This document shows, piece by piece, positions 35,767-46,138 of a stretch of 64,000 bases of DNA. Made by a program: the position numbers and the translations under genes. Each line of letters opens with the position of its first letter. Within the stretch, counting starts at the first letter, position 1. The DNA is taken from the NCBI GenBank assembly GCA_949840805.1, contig CATKXR010000009.1, positions 1 through 64,000 of the forward strand, given 5' to 3'. The DNA is from an uncultured Lachnospiraceae bacterium (lineage in GTDB: Bacteria; Bacillota; Clostridia; Lachnospirales; Lachnospiraceae). Under the pieces are notes generated by a model. The model saw only the letters and a list, made by a program, of their open reading frames with translations. It was not told the DNA's origin and did no database searches.

Positions 35767-37041
35767 GTGATTAAGAAAGAAATGATTGCCATGCTATTGG
35801 CGGGAGGACAGGGGAGCCGTCTGGGAGTACTGACGCAGAAGGTAGCAAAGCCTGCGGTTTCGTTTGGCGGAAAGTACAGGATCATTGACTTTCCTTTAAG
35901 CAACTGCATCAATTCCGGCGTCGATACGGTGGGAGTATTGACCCAGTATCAGCCTTTACGTTTAAATACTCATATCGGGATCGGTATTCCGTGGGACTTG
36001 GACCGCAATGTGGGAGGCGTCACGATTCTCCCGCCCTATGAACGGAGCAAGGGCAGTGACTGGTATACCGGTACCGCCAACGCAATCTTCCAGAATTTGG
36101 AGTATATGGAAACATATAACCCGGATTATGTGCTGATTTTGTCCGGAGACCACATATATAAGATGGACTATGAGGTGATGCTGGAATACCATAAAGCAAA
36201 TAATGCAGATGTCACGATCGCAGCCATGCCGGTGCCTATCGAGGAAGCAAGCCGTTTTGGCATTGTCATTACGGATGAGGCTAACCGTATTACCGAGTTC
36301 GAGGAGAAGCCGGCAAATCCAAGGAGCAACCTGGCTTCCATGGGGATCTATATATTCAGCTGGCCGGTGCTGAGAGAGGCTTTGATCCATTTGTCCGAGG
36401 AGCCGGGCTGTGATTTCGGCAAGCATATTATTCCTTACTGCCACAGCGGCGGCAGAAGAATTTTTGCTTATGAGTATAACGGATACTGGAAGGATGTAGG
36501 TACTTTAGGTTCTTACTGGGAGGCGAACATGGAATTGATCGACATCATCCCGGAGTTCAACCTGTATGAAGAGTACTGGAAGGTCTACACCAAGAGCGAT
36601 ATTATCCCGCCTCAGTATGTGGCTGAAGACGCGGTGATTGAGCGCAGCATTATCGGCGAAGGCACGGAAATTTACGGGGAGGTGCATAATTCTGTCATTG
36701 GCGCCGGGGTTATCGTCAAAAAAGGAGCCGTGATCCGTGATTCCATTATTATGCGGAACTGTGTGATAGGAGAGGATACCCAGGTAGTTAAGGCAATTGT
36801 GGCTGAGGATACGGTGATAGGTGCAGGTGCGGTCCTTGGCGCCGGGGAATATGCCCCAAGCAAATATGATCCCAAAGTATATCAGTTTGATCTGGTTACG
36901 GTGGGAGAACACAGCGTAATTCCGGATCATGTGAAGATCGGAAAGAATACGGCCATATCCGGCGTTACCGCGCCGGAAGACTATCCTGACGGAAGTCTGG
37001 CAAGCGGAGAATCCATTATAAAGGCAGGTGGTTTACAATGA
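35767..37041 (+). CDS. glgC: Glucose-1-phosphate adenylyltransferase, catalytic subunit
   Basis: The 424-residue enzyme makes ADP-glucose for glycogen synthesis. Motifs are [63 protein letters not shown] and ITEFEEKP, followed by C-terminal left-handed beta-helix repeats. I choose the GTG start at 35767 ([10 protein letters not shown]) because GAGGTGA lies upstream and this is where the family begins. An ATG at 35698 is upstream of the promoter. It overlaps glgD by four bases. Confidence 0.94.
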   Translation: MIKKEMIAMLLAGGQGSRLGVLTQKVAKPAVSFGGKYRIIDFPLSNCINSGVDTVGVLTQYQPLRLNTHIGIGIPWDLDRNVGGVTILPPYERSKGSDWYTGTANAIFQNLEYMETYNPDYVLILSGDHIYKMDYEVMLEYHKANNADVTIAAMPVPIEEASRFGIVITDEANRITEFEEKPANPRSNLASMGIYIFSWPVLREALIHLSEEPGCDFGKHIIPYCHSGGRRIFAYEYNGYWKDVGTLGSYWEANMELIDIIPEFNLYEEYWKVYTKSDIIPPQYVAEDAVIERSIIGEGTEIYGEVHNSVIGAGVIVKKGAVIRDSIIMRNCVIGEDTQVVKAIVAEDTVIGAGAVLGAGEYAPSKYDPKVYQFDLVTVGEHSVIPDHVKIGKNTAISGVTAPEDYPDGSLASGESIIKAGGLQ

Positions 37042-38159
37042 GAGCGATAGGTATTGTTCTGGCAGGCGGAAACAGCAAGAGGATGCGTGAATTGTCTAAC
37101 AGGCGGGCCATATCCGCCATGCCTGTTGCCGGCAGCTACAGGGGAATCGATTTTGTCTTAAGCAATATGACGAATTCTCATATACAGAATGTAGCTGTGT
37201 TCACCCAGTATAATTCCCGTTCGCTGAATGAGCATTTAAGCTCTTCTAAATGGTGGGATTTTGGAAGAAAGCAGGGAGGGCTTTACGTGTTCACGCCGAC
37301 TATTACGGCGGAGAACAGCGACTGGTACAGAGGAACTGCTGATGCATTGTATCAGAACCTGTCGTTTCTAAAGAACAGCCATGAGCCGTATGTGGTGATT
37401 ACATCCGGGGATGGCGTCTACAAGCTGGATTACAATAAGGTGCTGGAGTACCATATTGAGAAGAAGGCAGATATAACGATTGTGTGTAAAGAGCTGCCGG
37501 AAGGTGAGGATGCCACCCGGTTTGGTGTTATAAAGACAAATGAAGACGGGCGAATTATCGAATTTGAAGAAAAGCCTATGGTGGCGGAAAGCAATATGGT
37601 GTCTTGCGGGATCTATGTGATCCGCAGGCGTCAGCTTATTGAACTGATCGAGCGGTGTGCAGCAGAGGACCGGGTGGATTTTGTACGGGATATCCTGGTG
37701 CGCTATAAGAATTTGAAAAAGATTTATGCGTACCGGTTAAATACCTACTGGAGCAATATTGCGTCAGTGGATTCTTATTATCGAACCAATATGGATTTCT
37801 TGAAGCCGGAGGTTCGGAACTATTTCTTTAAAGAGTATCCGGATGTGTATTCCAAGGTAGACGATCTGCCGCCTGCCAAATACAATCCGGGGGCATTGGT
37901 GAAGAACAGCCTTGTATCCAGCGGTTCTATCATCAACGGAACAGTGGAGAATTCTATTTTATTTAAGAAGGCGTATGTGGGAAATAACTGCGTGATCAAG
38001 AATTCTATCATATTGAACGATGTCTATATTGGGGATAATACAGTTATTGAGAATTGTATTGTGGAAAGCCGTGACACCATCCGCGCAAATACGACTTATA
38101 TCGGCGAACCAGGCAATATCCGGATCGTAGTTGAAAAGAACGAGAGATACACGCTGTAA
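37038..38159 (+). CDS. glgD: Glucose-1-phosphate adenylyltransferase subunit GlgD
   Basis: The 373-residue paralogue of GlgC lacks the full catalytic loop: [20 protein letters not shown] replaces the GGQGSRL pattern, and [10 protein letters not shown] replaces SGDHIYK. In Firmicutes GlgD acts as the modulating subunit of a GlgC/GlgD heterotetramer. Its ATG overlaps the glgC stop (ATGA), giving coupled translation and balanced amounts. It is followed 18 bases later by spoVG. Confidence 0.93.
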   Translation: MRAIGIVLAGGNSKRMRELSNRRAISAMPVAGSYRGIDFVLSNMTNSHIQNVAVFTQYNSRSLNEHLSSSKWWDFGRKQGGLYVFTPTITAENSDWYRGTADALYQNLSFLKNSHEPYVVITSGDGVYKLDYNKVLEYHIEKKADITIVCKELPEGEDATRFGVIKTNEDGRIIEFEEKPMVAESNMVSCGIYVIRRRQLIELIERCAAEDRVDFVRDILVRYKNLKKIYAYRLNTYWSNIASVDSYYRTNMDFLKPEVRNYFFKEYPDVYSKVDDLPPAKYNPGALVKNSLVSSGSIINGTVENSILFKKAYVGNNCVIKNSIILNDVYIGDNTVIENCIVESRDTIRANTTYIGEPGNIRIVVEKNERYTL

Positions 38160-38177
38160 AAGGAAAGGGTTTATGAG

Positions 38178-38450
38178 ATGCAGATAACAGATGTACGAGT
38201 GAGAAGAATCGAAAAAGAAGGTAAGATGAAAGCAATCGTTTCCATTACTCTGGATAATGAATTTGTAATTCATGACATTAAAGTGATTGAGGGGGAGAAA
38301 GGACTTTTTATCGCCATGCCCAGCAGAAAGGCATCCGATGGGGAGTACCGGGATATCGCCCACCCGATCAATTCGGAAACACGGGATATGATTCAGAATG
38401 TGATTCTGAATAAATATGAGACTACGGCGCTGGAGAGCCAGGAGGAATAG
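38178..38450 (+). CDS. spoVG: Septation/sporulation regulator SpoVG
   Basis: The 90-residue SpoVG protein has [40 protein letters not shown] and [14 protein letters not shown]. SpoVG binds nucleic acid and influences septation, sporulation and surface gene expression. AGGAAAGGG precedes the start. The gene directly follows glgD and closes the unit before a strong terminator; linkage to glycogen genes suggests shared timing of expression. Confidence 0.96.
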   Translation: MQITDVRVRRIEKEGKMKAIVSITLDNEFVIHDIKVIEGEKGLFIAMPSRKASDGEYRDIAHPINSETRDMIQNVILNKYETTALESQEE

Positions 38451-38465
38451 CAGAACTGGCATAAG

Positions 38466-38508
38466 AAAAAGACAGCAGGCTTCAGGAAAAAGCCTGCTGT
38501 CTTTTTTC
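38466..38508 (+). terminator. Intrinsic terminator after spoVG
   Basis: AGACAGCAGGCTT (38470-38482) pairs perfectly with AAGCCTGCTGTCT (38490-38502), then TTTTTT. Confidence 0.93.
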
Positions 38509-38529
38509 ATATATATTCTAATGTAAGCC

Positions 38530-38558
38530 TTTACTTTTTTTTCATTACCTGATAAAAT
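38530..38558 (+). promoter_or_regulatory. Probable promoter of pth-mfd
   Basis: TTTACT (38530-38535) and TAAAAT (38553-38558) are separated by 17 bases, 60 bases upstream of pth. Confidence 0.5.
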
Positions 38559-38618
38559 GAAACGGCTTTATAGGGAAGATGTTCCTGGCAGGCGTGGAAT
38601 AGGGGGAAAGGAAAGAAA

Positions 38619-39200
38619 ATGTATATAATAGCAGGGCTTGGAAATCCCACAAAGGAATATGATAAAACAAGACATAATGCAGGTTTTGGAGTGGTCGATG
38701 AGCTGGCAGAACGATATAATATTGATATTGGCGAAAGAAAGCATCGTGCATTGTGCGGTAAGGGCGTGATTGAGGGACATAAGGTGCTGCTTGTAAAGCC
38801 TCAGACTTTTATGAATCTCAGCGGGGAAAGTGTGCGGGCCGTGGTGGATTATTATAAGATACGGCCGGAGGAACTGATTGTCATTTATGACGATATCAGC
38901 CTGGCGCCCGGGCAGCTCCGTATTCGAAGAAAAGGCAGCGCAGGGGGACATAATGGGATTAAAAACATTATTGCCCATTTGGGAACCCAGGAGTTTTCCA
39001 GGATCAAAGTAGGAGTGGGGGAAAAGCCGCCTCGTATGGATTTAAAGGATTATGTGCTGAGCCGTTTTTCCAAAGGAGAACAGGAGCAGATGGACCAGGC
39101 GTTTAAGGAAGCGGCCCAGGCTGCGGTGATGATGATGACAGAAGGCGTGGACAAGGCAATGAATCATTTTAATATGAAGAAAAAAGTGGAGGAAGAATGA
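38619..39200 (+). CDS. pth: Peptidyl-tRNA hydrolase
   Basis: The 193-residue enzyme frees peptides from stalled peptidyl-tRNA. Motifs are IAGLGNPTKEYDKTRHNAGF (catalytic His in RHNAGF), LVKPQTFMNLSGESV, VIYDDISLAPGQLRIRRKG and SAGGHNGIKNIIAHLGT. AAAGGAAAG lies upstream of the start. Its stop overlaps the mfd start (ATGA), the classic Firmicutes pth-mfd pairing. Confidence 0.97.
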   Translation: MYIIAGLGNPTKEYDKTRHNAGFGVVDELAERYNIDIGERKHRALCGKGVIEGHKVLLVKPQTFMNLSGESVRAVVDYYKIRPEELIVIYDDISLAPGQLRIRRKGSAGGHNGIKNIIAHLGTQEFSRIKVGVGEKPPRMDLKDYVLSRFSKGEQEQMDQAFKEAAQAAVMMMTEGVDKAMNHFNMKKKVEEE

Positions 39201-42200
39201 GCAGGTTGTTTGCAAATCCACTGACAGAGCTGATCGAATACGAGGAGATGAACCAGGAACTGGAACAGGGAAGGGGGCCGGTGCAGGTCAGCGGCTGCAT
39301 GGATTCCCAAAAGGTGCATCTGATCCAGGAGACGGCTTCTTCGTTTCCCTGGAAGCTGGTGGTCACGTATGATGATTCCAGGGCAAGAGAAATTTATGAG
39401 GATTTTGGCTGCTTCAGGCAGGATGTGTGGCTGTATCCGGCAAAGGATCTGTTGTTTTACAGCGCAGATATCCATGGGAACCTGATGGCAAGACAGAGAA
39501 TCCAGGTGCTGCGCCATCTTCTGGAAGATGATTCCGGTGTGGTGGTGACTACGCTGGACGGTCTGATGGACCATCTCCTTCCCTTGAGCCAGTTTGAGAG
39601 CCAGGTGGCAGTGGTGCAGACCGGGCAGGAGCTGAATCTGGAGGAATGGAAAGAACGTCTGGTAAGGCTGGGGTATGAGCGTACCGGCCAGGTGGATGGC
39701 ATGGGACAGTTCTCCATACGGGGGGGAATACTGGATATATTTCCTCTCACGGAGGAGCAGCCGGTAAGGATTGAGCTTTGGGATACAGAGGTGGATTCCA
39801 TCCGTACCTTTGACCTGGAAAGCCAGCGTTCCGTGGAACAGTTGGAGGAGATTGCCATCTATCCTGCAGTGGAGATCGTGCTGACGGAAAAGCAGAGGAA
39901 AACTGGGGCTGTCCGGCTGAAAGAAGAGATGAAAACGTCAGGAGAAAAACTGAGAAAGGAGAGGCTGACGGAGGAGGCGGCCCGGCTGTATGGAATTGTA
40001 GGAGAGCTGGTGGAAGGGATTGAAGAGGGGTGGAAGGTAAACGGGCTGGACGGATATCTTTCTTATTTCTGCAGTGAGACGGTTTCGTTTTTGGATTATT
40101 TTCAGGAAAAAAACGGAATGATAATCTTAGATGAACCGGCCCGGCTGCAGGAAAAGGGCGGAGCGGTGGAAACAGAGTTTCGGGAGAGTATGTCCCACCG
40201 GCTGGAAAAGGGATATCTGCTGCCGGGACAGACCGGGCTTTTATATACGGTAAAGGAGCTGATGGTACGGGCGCAGAGGAACAATACCCTGTATCTGACC
40301 GGCCTGGAGCAGAAATTGCCGGGAATGACCGTGAGAAACCAGTATCGGATCAGCGTAAAAAATGTTAATTCCTATCAGAGCAGTTTTGAACTTTTGATTA
40401 AAGATCTCCAGAGATGGAAGCGGGAAAAGTATCGGGTTATCCTGCTTTCCGGTTCCCGTACCAGGGCAAGCAGGCTGGCCGGCGACTTGCGGGAATATGA
40501 TTTAAGCGCGTTTTGTCCGGATAATGAAGAACGGCAGGTGTGTCCGGGGGAAATCCTGGTGACTTACGGAAATCTCCATCGCGGATTTGAGTATCCCCAG
40601 ATCAAGTTTGTGGTCATTACGGAAGGGGATATGTTCGGCACAGAGAAGAAAAAACGGAAACGGAAGAAGGCTTCCTATGAGGGAAACAAGATTCAAAGTT
40701 TTTCTGAGCTTTCTGTGGGAGATTATGTGGTACATGAGGAGCATGGACTGGGTATTTACCGGGGAATCGAGAAGATTGAACGGGATAAGATCACCAAGGA
40801 TTATCTGAAAATCGAATATGCAGACGGCGGTAATCTTTATCTTCCGGCCACCCGGCTGGACGGAATCCAGAAATATGCAGGGGGCGATGCCAAGGCGCCA
40901 AAGTTAAATAAACTGGGAGGAGAGCAGTGGAAAAAAACAAGGAGCCGTGTAAAGAGTGCGGTAAAAGAGATTGCCAGGGACCTGGTAGAGCTTTATGCGG
41001 CACGACAGGAAAGCACAGGCTTCCAATATGGTCCTGATACGGTGTGGCAGAGGGAATTCGAAGAACTGTTCCCCTATGAGGAGACGGAAGACCAGGAGGA
41101 AGCCATAGAGGCGGCCAAACGGGATATGGAGAGTAAAAAGATCATGGACCGGCTCATTTGCGGGGATGTGGGCTACGGAAAGACCGAAGTGGCGCTGCGC
41201 GTGGCTTTTAAAGCTGTTCAGGAAAGCAAGCAGGTGGTATATCTTGTTCCCACTACCATTCTTGCCCAACAGCATTATAATACTTTTTTACAGAGAATGA
41301 AAGATTTTCCGATACGGGTAGATTTGATGTCCAGGTTCCGAACCCCTGCACAGATCAAGAAAACCCTGACAGATTTGCATAAAGGGATGGTGGATATTGT
41401 GATCGGAACCCACCGTGTTTTATCCAAGGACGTGAAATTTAAAGACCTGGGGCTTCTGATCATTGACGAAGAACAGCGGTTTGGGGTGGCCCATAAGGAA
41501 AAAATCAAGAAACTCAAGGAAAATGTGGATGTTCTTGCTCTAACGGCTACGCCTATTCCCAGGACGCTCCATATGAGCCTGGTGGGAATCCGGGATATGA
41601 GCGTGCTGGAGGAGCCGCCGGTGGACCGTCTTCCTATCCAGACTTACGTGATGGAGTATAATGACGAGATGGTCAGGGAAGCCATCAACCGGGAGCTGGC
41701 ACGGGACGGGCAGGTGTATTATGTATTTAACCGGGTCAAAGGGATTGATGAGATTGCCGCCCATATCCAGGAATTAGTGAAGGACGCGGTGGTGGTGTAT
41801 GCCCATGGGCAGATGCAGGAGCGGCAGTTGGAGAAGATCATGTTTGATTTTGTTAATGGGGAGATTGATGTCCTGGTATCGACCACAATCATTGAGACCG
41901 GGCTTGATATTCCCAATGCCAATACCATGATCATCCATGATGCGGACCGTATGGGATTGTCACAGCTTTATCAGCTTCGGGGACGTGTGGGGCGGTCGAA
42001 CCGGACATCCTATGCTTTTCTGATGTATAAGCGGGATAAGCTTTTGAAAGAAGAGGCGGAGAAACGGCTTCAGGCGATCCGGGAATTTACGGAGCTGGGA
42101 TCCGGGATCAAGATTGCCATGCGTGACCTGGAGATCCGCGGGGCCGGAAACGTGTTGGGAGCAGAGCAGCACGGCCATATGGAGGCAGTGGGGTATGATC

Positions 42201-42757
42201 TGTATTGTAAATTGCTGAACCAGGCTGTCCAGGCGCTCCGTGGGAAGCGGACTGTGGAGGATGAGGTTGAAACCGTGGTGGACTGTGATATTGATGCTTA
42301 TATTCCTTCTTCTTATATTCGGAACGAATATCAAAAGCTGGATATCTATAAAAGGATTTCCGGTATTGAAAATGAAGAAGAGCATATGGATATGCAGGAT
42401 GAGCTGATGGACCGTTTCGGGGACATCCCGAAACCGGTGGAAAATCTTCTTAAAGTGGCGGAATTGAAGGCATTGGCCCATCGCGCTTATGTGACGGAGG
42501 TAAAGGTAAACCGGCAGGAAGTGCGGCTGACCATGTATCCTGACGCAAAGCTGAATACGGAAGGGATCCCGGATCTGATACAGGACTATAAAGGGGATCT
42601 CAGGTTTCAGATGGGTGATGTGCCGTATTTTCATTATACGGACCGGAAAAATATTCATAAAGATTGTGAGGCAATGCTGAAAAAAGCACAGGAAGTGATC
42701 GAAAAGGTTACAGAACTGGCAGAAAAATCGGAGAAGACAGGAAACGGCAATACTTAA
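39197..42757 (+). CDS. mfd: Transcription-repair coupling factor
   Basis: The 1186-residue Mfd protein frees stalled RNA polymerase and recruits UvrA. It has an N-terminal UvrB-like region (1-350) and an RNA polymerase interaction domain (about 510-580; GDYVVHEEHGLGIYRGI). A RecG-like translocase follows, with GDVGYGKTEVALR (about 655), LLIIDEEQRFGV (about 756), LTATPIPRTLHMSL and the helicase end QLRGRVGRSNR. A TRCF domain forms the C-terminus. It begins by overlap with pth. Confidence 0.97.
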   Translation: MSRLFANPLTELIEYEEMNQELEQGRGPVQVSGCMDSQKVHLIQETASSFPWKLVVTYDDSRAREIYEDFGCFRQDVWLYPAKDLLFYSADIHGNLMARQRIQVLRHLLEDDSGVVVTTLDGLMDHLLPLSQFESQVAVVQTGQELNLEEWKERLVRLGYERTGQVDGMGQFSIRGGILDIFPLTEEQPVRIELWDTEVDSIRTFDLESQRSVEQLEEIAIYPAVEIVLTEKQRKTGAVRLKEEMKTSGEKLRKERLTEEAARLYGIVGELVEGIEEGWKVNGLDGYLSYFCSETVSFLDYFQEKNGMIILDEPARLQEKGGAVETEFRESMSHRLEKGYLLPGQTGLLYTVKELMVRAQRNNTLYLTGLEQKLPGMTVRNQYRISVKNVNSYQSSFELLIKDLQRWKREKYRVILLSGSRTRASRLAGDLREYDLSAFCPDNEERQVCPGEILVTYGNLHRGFEYPQIKFVVITEGDMFGTEKKKRKRKKASYEGNKIQSFSELSVGDYVVHEEHGLGIYRGIEKIERDKITKDYLKIEYADGGNLYLPATRLDGIQKYAGGDAKAPKLNKLGGEQWKKTRSRVKSAVKEIARDLVELYAARQESTGFQYGPDTVWQREFEELFPYEETEDQEEAIEAAKRDMESKKIMDRLICGDVGYGKTEVALRVAFKAVQESKQVVYLVPTTILAQQHYNTFLQRMKDFPIRVDLMSRFRTPAQIKKTLTDLHKGMVDIVIGTHRVLSKDVKFKDLGLLIIDEEQRFGVAHKEKIKKLKENVDVLALTATPIPRTLHMSLVGIRDMSVLEEPPVDRLPIQTYVMEYNDEMVREAINRELARDGQVYYVFNRVKGIDEIAAHIQELVKDAVVVYAHGQMQERQLEKIMFDFVNGEIDVLVSTTIIETGLDIPNANTMIIHDADRMGLSQLYQLRGRVGRSNRTSYAFLMYKRDKLLKEEAEKRLQAIREFTELGSGIKIAMRDLEIRGAGNVLGAEQHGHMEAVGYDLYCKLLNQAVQALRGKRTVEDEVETVVDCDIDAYIPSSYIRNEYQKLDIYKRISGIENEEEHMDMQDELMDRFGDIPKPVENLLKVAELKALAHRAYVTEVKVNRQEVRLTMYPDAKLNTEGIPDLIQDYKGDLRFQMGDVPYFHYTDRKNIHKDCEAMLKKAQEVIEKVTELAEKSEKTGNGNT

Positions 42758-42799
42758 AGCCGTCTGAACGGGTTCAGATAATACGAGGAGGTATGGAGG

Positions 42800-43894
42800 A
42801 TGAATAAAAATGATATTCTTCTTATTCACGGCACAGATTATAAGGAGATGACAAAACGTCTGCTGGAGCAGGCGGATTTGGCGGCGGATATCGGAGATAA
42901 GGGAAAACATATTGCGTTAAAACCCAATCTGGTCACTTCGGCATTACCTTCCGAAGGGGCTACGACCCATGGTGAATTGCTGGCAGGAACCATCGAGTAT
43001 CTGCAGGAACATGGCTTTGAAAAGATCACGATCATGGAGGGCTCCTGGGTCGGTGATAAAACCGATCGGGCTTTTCGGACGGCAGGATATGATCGTGTAT
43101 GCCGGAAATACGGAGTGCCTTTTACGGATCTCCAGAAGGATTCATCCACGGAATATAACGCGGCAGGTATGAAGATACGGCTGTGTGATAAGGCGGCGGC
43201 TGTTGACTATATGATTAATATGCCGGTGTTGAAGGGACACTGTCAGACCACGGTGACTTGTGCATTGAAGAATAATAAAGGGGTAATCCCCAACTCGGAA
43301 AAACGTCGTTTTCATACGTTGGGACTCCATAAACCCATTGCCCACCTGAATACGATTGCAAAGAATGATTTTATTTTGGTGGATAATATCTGCGGGGACC
43401 TTGATTTTGAAGAAGGCGGAAATCCTGTGGTTATGAACCGGATATTAGGATTTAAGGATCCGGTGCTCTGTGATGCATTTGTCTGCGACTGTATGGGGTA
43501 TGACGTGGAAGACGTGCCTTATATCGGCCTGGCAGAGCGCCTGGGAGTGGGAAGCACGGATGTGGCCCATGCCAATGTAATCTGCATGAATCCTCCCACG
43601 GAGGCGGAAGGCGGATTTCACGGAACAAGGAGGGTCCAGAAGCTGGCGCAGTTTGCCTGTCCTAAGGATGCCTGCAGTGCTTGTTATGGTTCTTTGATTT
43701 ATGCATTGGATCGGCTGAATGATGCCGGAAGGCTGAAAAAGGGGCTGCCGCCGGTGGCGATCGGGCAGGGGTATCAGGGCGAGAGCGGGGAGATCGGTGT
43801 AGGAAAATGCACATCCTGCTTTCAGAAGAGCCTGGCTGGGTGTCCGCCGAAGGCAGCGGATATGGTGGATTTTTTAATGAAAAATTGGGGGTAG
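42800..43894 (+). CDS. DUF362 domain protein
   Basis: The 364-residue protein matches DUF362: IALKPNLVTSALPSEGATTH, MINMPVLKGHCQTTVTCALK and NNKGVIPNSEKRRFH. Its C-terminal region has clustered cysteines (CPKDACSACYG; GKCTSCFQKSLAGCPPK) that could hold a metal or Fe-S centre. DUF362 proteins are often fused to ferredoxin domains; the function is unknown. GAGGAGG precedes the start. It follows mfd by 42 bases. Confidence 0.85.
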   Translation: MNKNDILLIHGTDYKEMTKRLLEQADLAADIGDKGKHIALKPNLVTSALPSEGATTHGELLAGTIEYLQEHGFEKITIMEGSWVGDKTDRAFRTAGYDRVCRKYGVPFTDLQKDSSTEYNAAGMKIRLCDKAAAVDYMINMPVLKGHCQTTVTCALKNNKGVIPNSEKRRFHTLGLHKPIAHLNTIAKNDFILVDNICGDLDFEEGGNPVVMNRILGFKDPVLCDAFVCDCMGYDVEDVPYIGLAERLGVGSTDVAHANVICMNPPTEAEGGFHGTRRVQKLAQFACPKDACSACYGSLIYALDRLNDAGRLKKGLPPVAIGQGYQGESGEIGVGKCTSCFQKSLAGCPPKAADMVDFLMKNWG

Positions 43895-43933
43895 CCCCGG
43901 GAAAAGCAGTATTGTTTTGAAATTAAAAAAATC

Positions 43934-43962
43934 TTGATTTTTCTCGTAAACAGCACTATAAT
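43934..43962 (+). promoter_or_regulatory. Promoter of the FMN-riboswitch transcript
   Basis: TTGATT (43934-43939) and TATAAT (43957-43962) are 17 bases apart, just upstream of the RFN element. Confidence 0.8.
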
Positions 43963-43983
43963 AAACAATATGAATTGACAATC

Positions 43984-44096
43984 GTTCTTCAGGGCAGGGT
44001 GAGATTCCCTACCGGCGGTACAGTCCGCGAACCGCGCAGGCGGCTGATCCGGTGAGATTCCGGAACCGACAGTATAGTCTGGATGAGAGAAGAATT
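43984..44096 (+). ncRNA. FMN riboswitch (RFN element)
   Basis: Conserved RFN blocks appear in order: TTCTTCAGGGCAGGGTGAGA, CCCTACCGGCGGTA, AGTCCGCGA, GATCCGGTGAGATTCCGGAA, CCGACAGTATAGTCTGGATG and GAGAAGAA, the last closing the P1 stem with TTCTTC. It senses FMN. A terminator hairpin lies 45 bases further on and the riboflavin transporter gene follows, so FMN binding should stop transcription before ribU. Confidence 0.97.
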
Positions 44097-44141
44097 GTGC
44101 GGATGTCGAAACTGACTGTAGTATTTTCAGCGAACGATCTG

Positions 44142-44182
44142 TGAACGCCCTGGATGGATTAGAGCATCCGGGGCGTTTTTTG
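44142..44182 (+). terminator. Riboswitch-controlled terminator
   Basis: AACGCCC-t-GGATG and CATCC-g-GGGCGTT form a long hairpin followed by TTTTTT, between the RFN element and ribU. It is the likely expression platform of the FMN riboswitch. Confidence 0.9.
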
Positions 44183-44242
44183 GCACATTCCTTAGGGAAA
44201 CCGGAGGCGAAGGAGAACGGAATATTTAAGGAGGAGAGAAAA

Positions 44243-44875
44243 ATGAGAGAGAATCGGTTATTGTCTACAAGAAATGTTGCGGTGATGGGGATGTTCGGCG
44301 CGTTGGCTGCAGTGCTTATGCTGTTTGAAATCCCTCTTCCTTTTCTTGCGCCTAGTTTTTACGGATTGGATTTAAGCGAAGTGCCGATTTTGGTGGGAAC
44401 TTTTGCGTTGGGTCCTGTGGCAGGCGTGGTGATGGAAGTGGTGAAGATTCTGATTAAGCTGGTGTTAAAGCCTACTTCCACAGGATTTGTAGGAGAGTTT
44501 GCAAATCTGGTATTTGGCTGCTCAATGGTGGTTCCTGCCGGGATGATCTATCAAATATACAAAACAAAGAAGGGAGCTATGGCCGCAATGGCAGCGGGAA
44601 CGGTAATCATGTCCCTGATCGGGATTGCCGGGAACGCTTTGGTTATGATTCCTTTTTATGCAAATTTTATGCCGCTTGACAATATTTTGGCAGCAGGAGC
44701 GGCGATCAATCCGGCTGTGGGAAATGTGTGGACGTTTGCATTGTTTTGTGTAGGACCCTTTAATGTGGTCAAAGGATGTATAGTCTCGTTGATCACGGCA
44801 GTGGTTTATAAGAGAATCAGCAGTGTGATACATAGTGTCGGCACTGAGAGAAGGAAAAGAAGAGTTCATATTTAA
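44243..44875 (+). CDS. ribU: Riboflavin ECF transporter substrate component
   Basis: The 210-residue membrane protein has six helices typical of RibU S components: TRNVAVMGMFGALAAVLMLF, FYGLDLSEVPILVGTFALGP, GPFNVVKGCIVSLI. It binds riboflavin and works with a shared EcfAA'T module encoded elsewhere. The FMN riboswitch upstream supports the substrate. Start 44243 has AAGGAGGAG; the frame open from 44141 would begin inside the terminator hairpin. Confidence 0.95.
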   Translation: MRENRLLSTRNVAVMGMFGALAAVLMLFEIPLPFLAPSFYGLDLSEVPILVGTFALGPVAGVVMEVVKILIKLVLKPTSTGFVGEFANLVFGCSMVVPAGMIYQIYKTKKGAMAAMAAGTVIMSLIGIAGNALVMIPFYANFMPLDNILAAGAAINPAVGNVWTFALFCVGPFNVVKGCIVSLITAVVYKRISSVIHSVGTERRKRRVHI

Positions 44876-44939
44876 GTTGGAGTAATGGGCAGACAGATGG
44901 AATCCTGCCTGCAAAAAGCGCCGGAGATGGTTTTGATGC

Positions 44940-44968
44940 TTGTACCGCTTCGGCGCTTGTGTTATGAT
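44940..44968 (+). promoter_or_regulatory. Probable promoter of the Sua5 gene
   Basis: TTGTAC (44940-44945) and TATGAT (44963-44968) are 17 bases apart. The -35 and spacer lie in an AAGCGCCG/CGGCGCTT inverted repeat (44915-44958). Confidence 0.45.
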
Positions 44969-45024
44969 AGGGGATAGCTCCAGGAATGGTTTTCAAACAA
45001 CGGTAAGGGTAAGGGGTGATAAGG

Positions 45025-46086
45025 ATGAATACAAAGCTGGTGCTGATCGACGAAACCCAGAGGGAGGAAGAGATTCAGAAGGCTCTTTGGGAGGCTGCAG
45101 ATATTTTGAGAAAAGGCGGGCTGGTGGCATTTCCTACAGAGACAGTCTATGGATTGGGTGCCAACGCCCTTGACGAAAAAGCTGCCGGAAAGATTTATGC
45201 AGCCAAGGGGCGGCCGTCTGATAATCCCCTGATTGCCCACATTTCCTGCATGGAGGAGCTGAGACCGTTGACAGCAAAGATTCCGGAAATCGGAATACGC
45301 CTGGCTGAAAGGTTTTGGCCAGGGCCTCTGACCATGGTGTTTTTGAAAAGCGACAGAGTGCCTTACGGGACTACAGGAGGGTTGGATACCGTGGCGGTGA
45401 GGATGCCGGAAAGGGAAGAAGCCAGAAGGCTGATTGCCATGGCAGGGGTGCCTGTGGCTGCTCCCAGCGCCAACCTTTCAGGCAGGCCCAGCCCTACTAC
45501 CGCGCAGCATGTATGGCAGGATTTGAACGGCCGGATAGAGATGATATTGGACGGAGGCCCGGTGGGGATCGGGCTGGAATCTACGATTGTGGATGTGTCA
45601 GGGGAAAGGCCTGTGCTGCTGCGTCCGGGGGCGGTGACACTGGAGATGCTGGAAGAGGTGGTGGGGAAAGTAGAAGTGGATCCGGCCATTTCAGGGATTC
45701 CCGGAGAGGATGTGAGGCCTAAGGCACCGGGGATGAAATACCGGCATTACGCGCCCAGGGCAGAGATGGTTCTGGTGGAAGGGGAAATAAAGGCGGTTGT
45801 GGATAAGATTAACAGTCTGGTAAAGAGCCGGGAGGAGGAAGGCTGCACGGCCGGGATTATTTGTACAGAGGAGACAAGGAGGCAGTATTGGCGGGGAATT
45901 GTGCGCAGCGTTGGGAAACGGAGCCAGGAGGAGACGATTGCCCACAATCTGTTTGCCGTGCTGAGGGAATTTGACGACCTGGGAGTGGATTATATTTATT
46001 CGGAAAGTTTTTCCCAGGATCATTTAGGATATGCAATTATGAACCGGATGAAAAAGGCGGCAGGATATCGAAGAATTTCTGTTTAG
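45025..46086 (+). CDS. Threonylcarbamoyl-AMP synthase (Sua5 type)
   Basis: The 353-residue enzyme makes threonylcarbamoyl-AMP for tRNA t6A37. The YrdC domain (1-200) shows LRKGGLVAFPTETVYGLGAN, KAAGKIYAAKGRPSDNPLI, VPVAAPSANLSGRPSPT and STIVDVSGERPVLLRPGAV. A Sua5 C-terminal domain follows after the APGMKYRHYAP linker. Start 45025 is preceded by AAGGGG. The neighbouring genes downstream (dCMP deaminase) follow after 52 bases. Confidence 0.93.
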   Translation: MNTKLVLIDETQREEEIQKALWEAADILRKGGLVAFPTETVYGLGANALDEKAAGKIYAAKGRPSDNPLIAHISCMEELRPLTAKIPEIGIRLAERFWPGPLTMVFLKSDRVPYGTTGGLDTVAVRMPEREEARRLIAMAGVPVAAPSANLSGRPSPTTAQHVWQDLNGRIEMILDGGPVGIGLESTIVDVSGERPVLLRPGAVTLEMLEEVVGKVEVDPAISGIPGEDVRPKAPGMKYRHYAPRAEMVLVEGEIKAVVDKINSLVKSREEEGCTAGIICTEETRRQYWRGIVRSVGKRSQEETIAHNLFAVLREFDDLGVDYIYSESFSQDHLGYAIMNRMKKAAGYRRISV

Positions 46087-46138
46087 AATTGTCTCTTTAT
46101 TGAAATCAGAAAGCATAGAAGGCTGGAGGTAGAAAGGA

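Noticed and set aside
41960-42910. Minus-strand open frame of 316 codons inside mfd
   Set aside because: It is the antisense shadow of a clearly conserved Mfd C-terminus; the composition is rich in H, L, P and I as expected of a reverse frame.
44141-44242. N-terminal extension of ribU
   Set aside because: It would start within the riboswitch terminator; AAGGAGG and the family N-terminus are at 44243.
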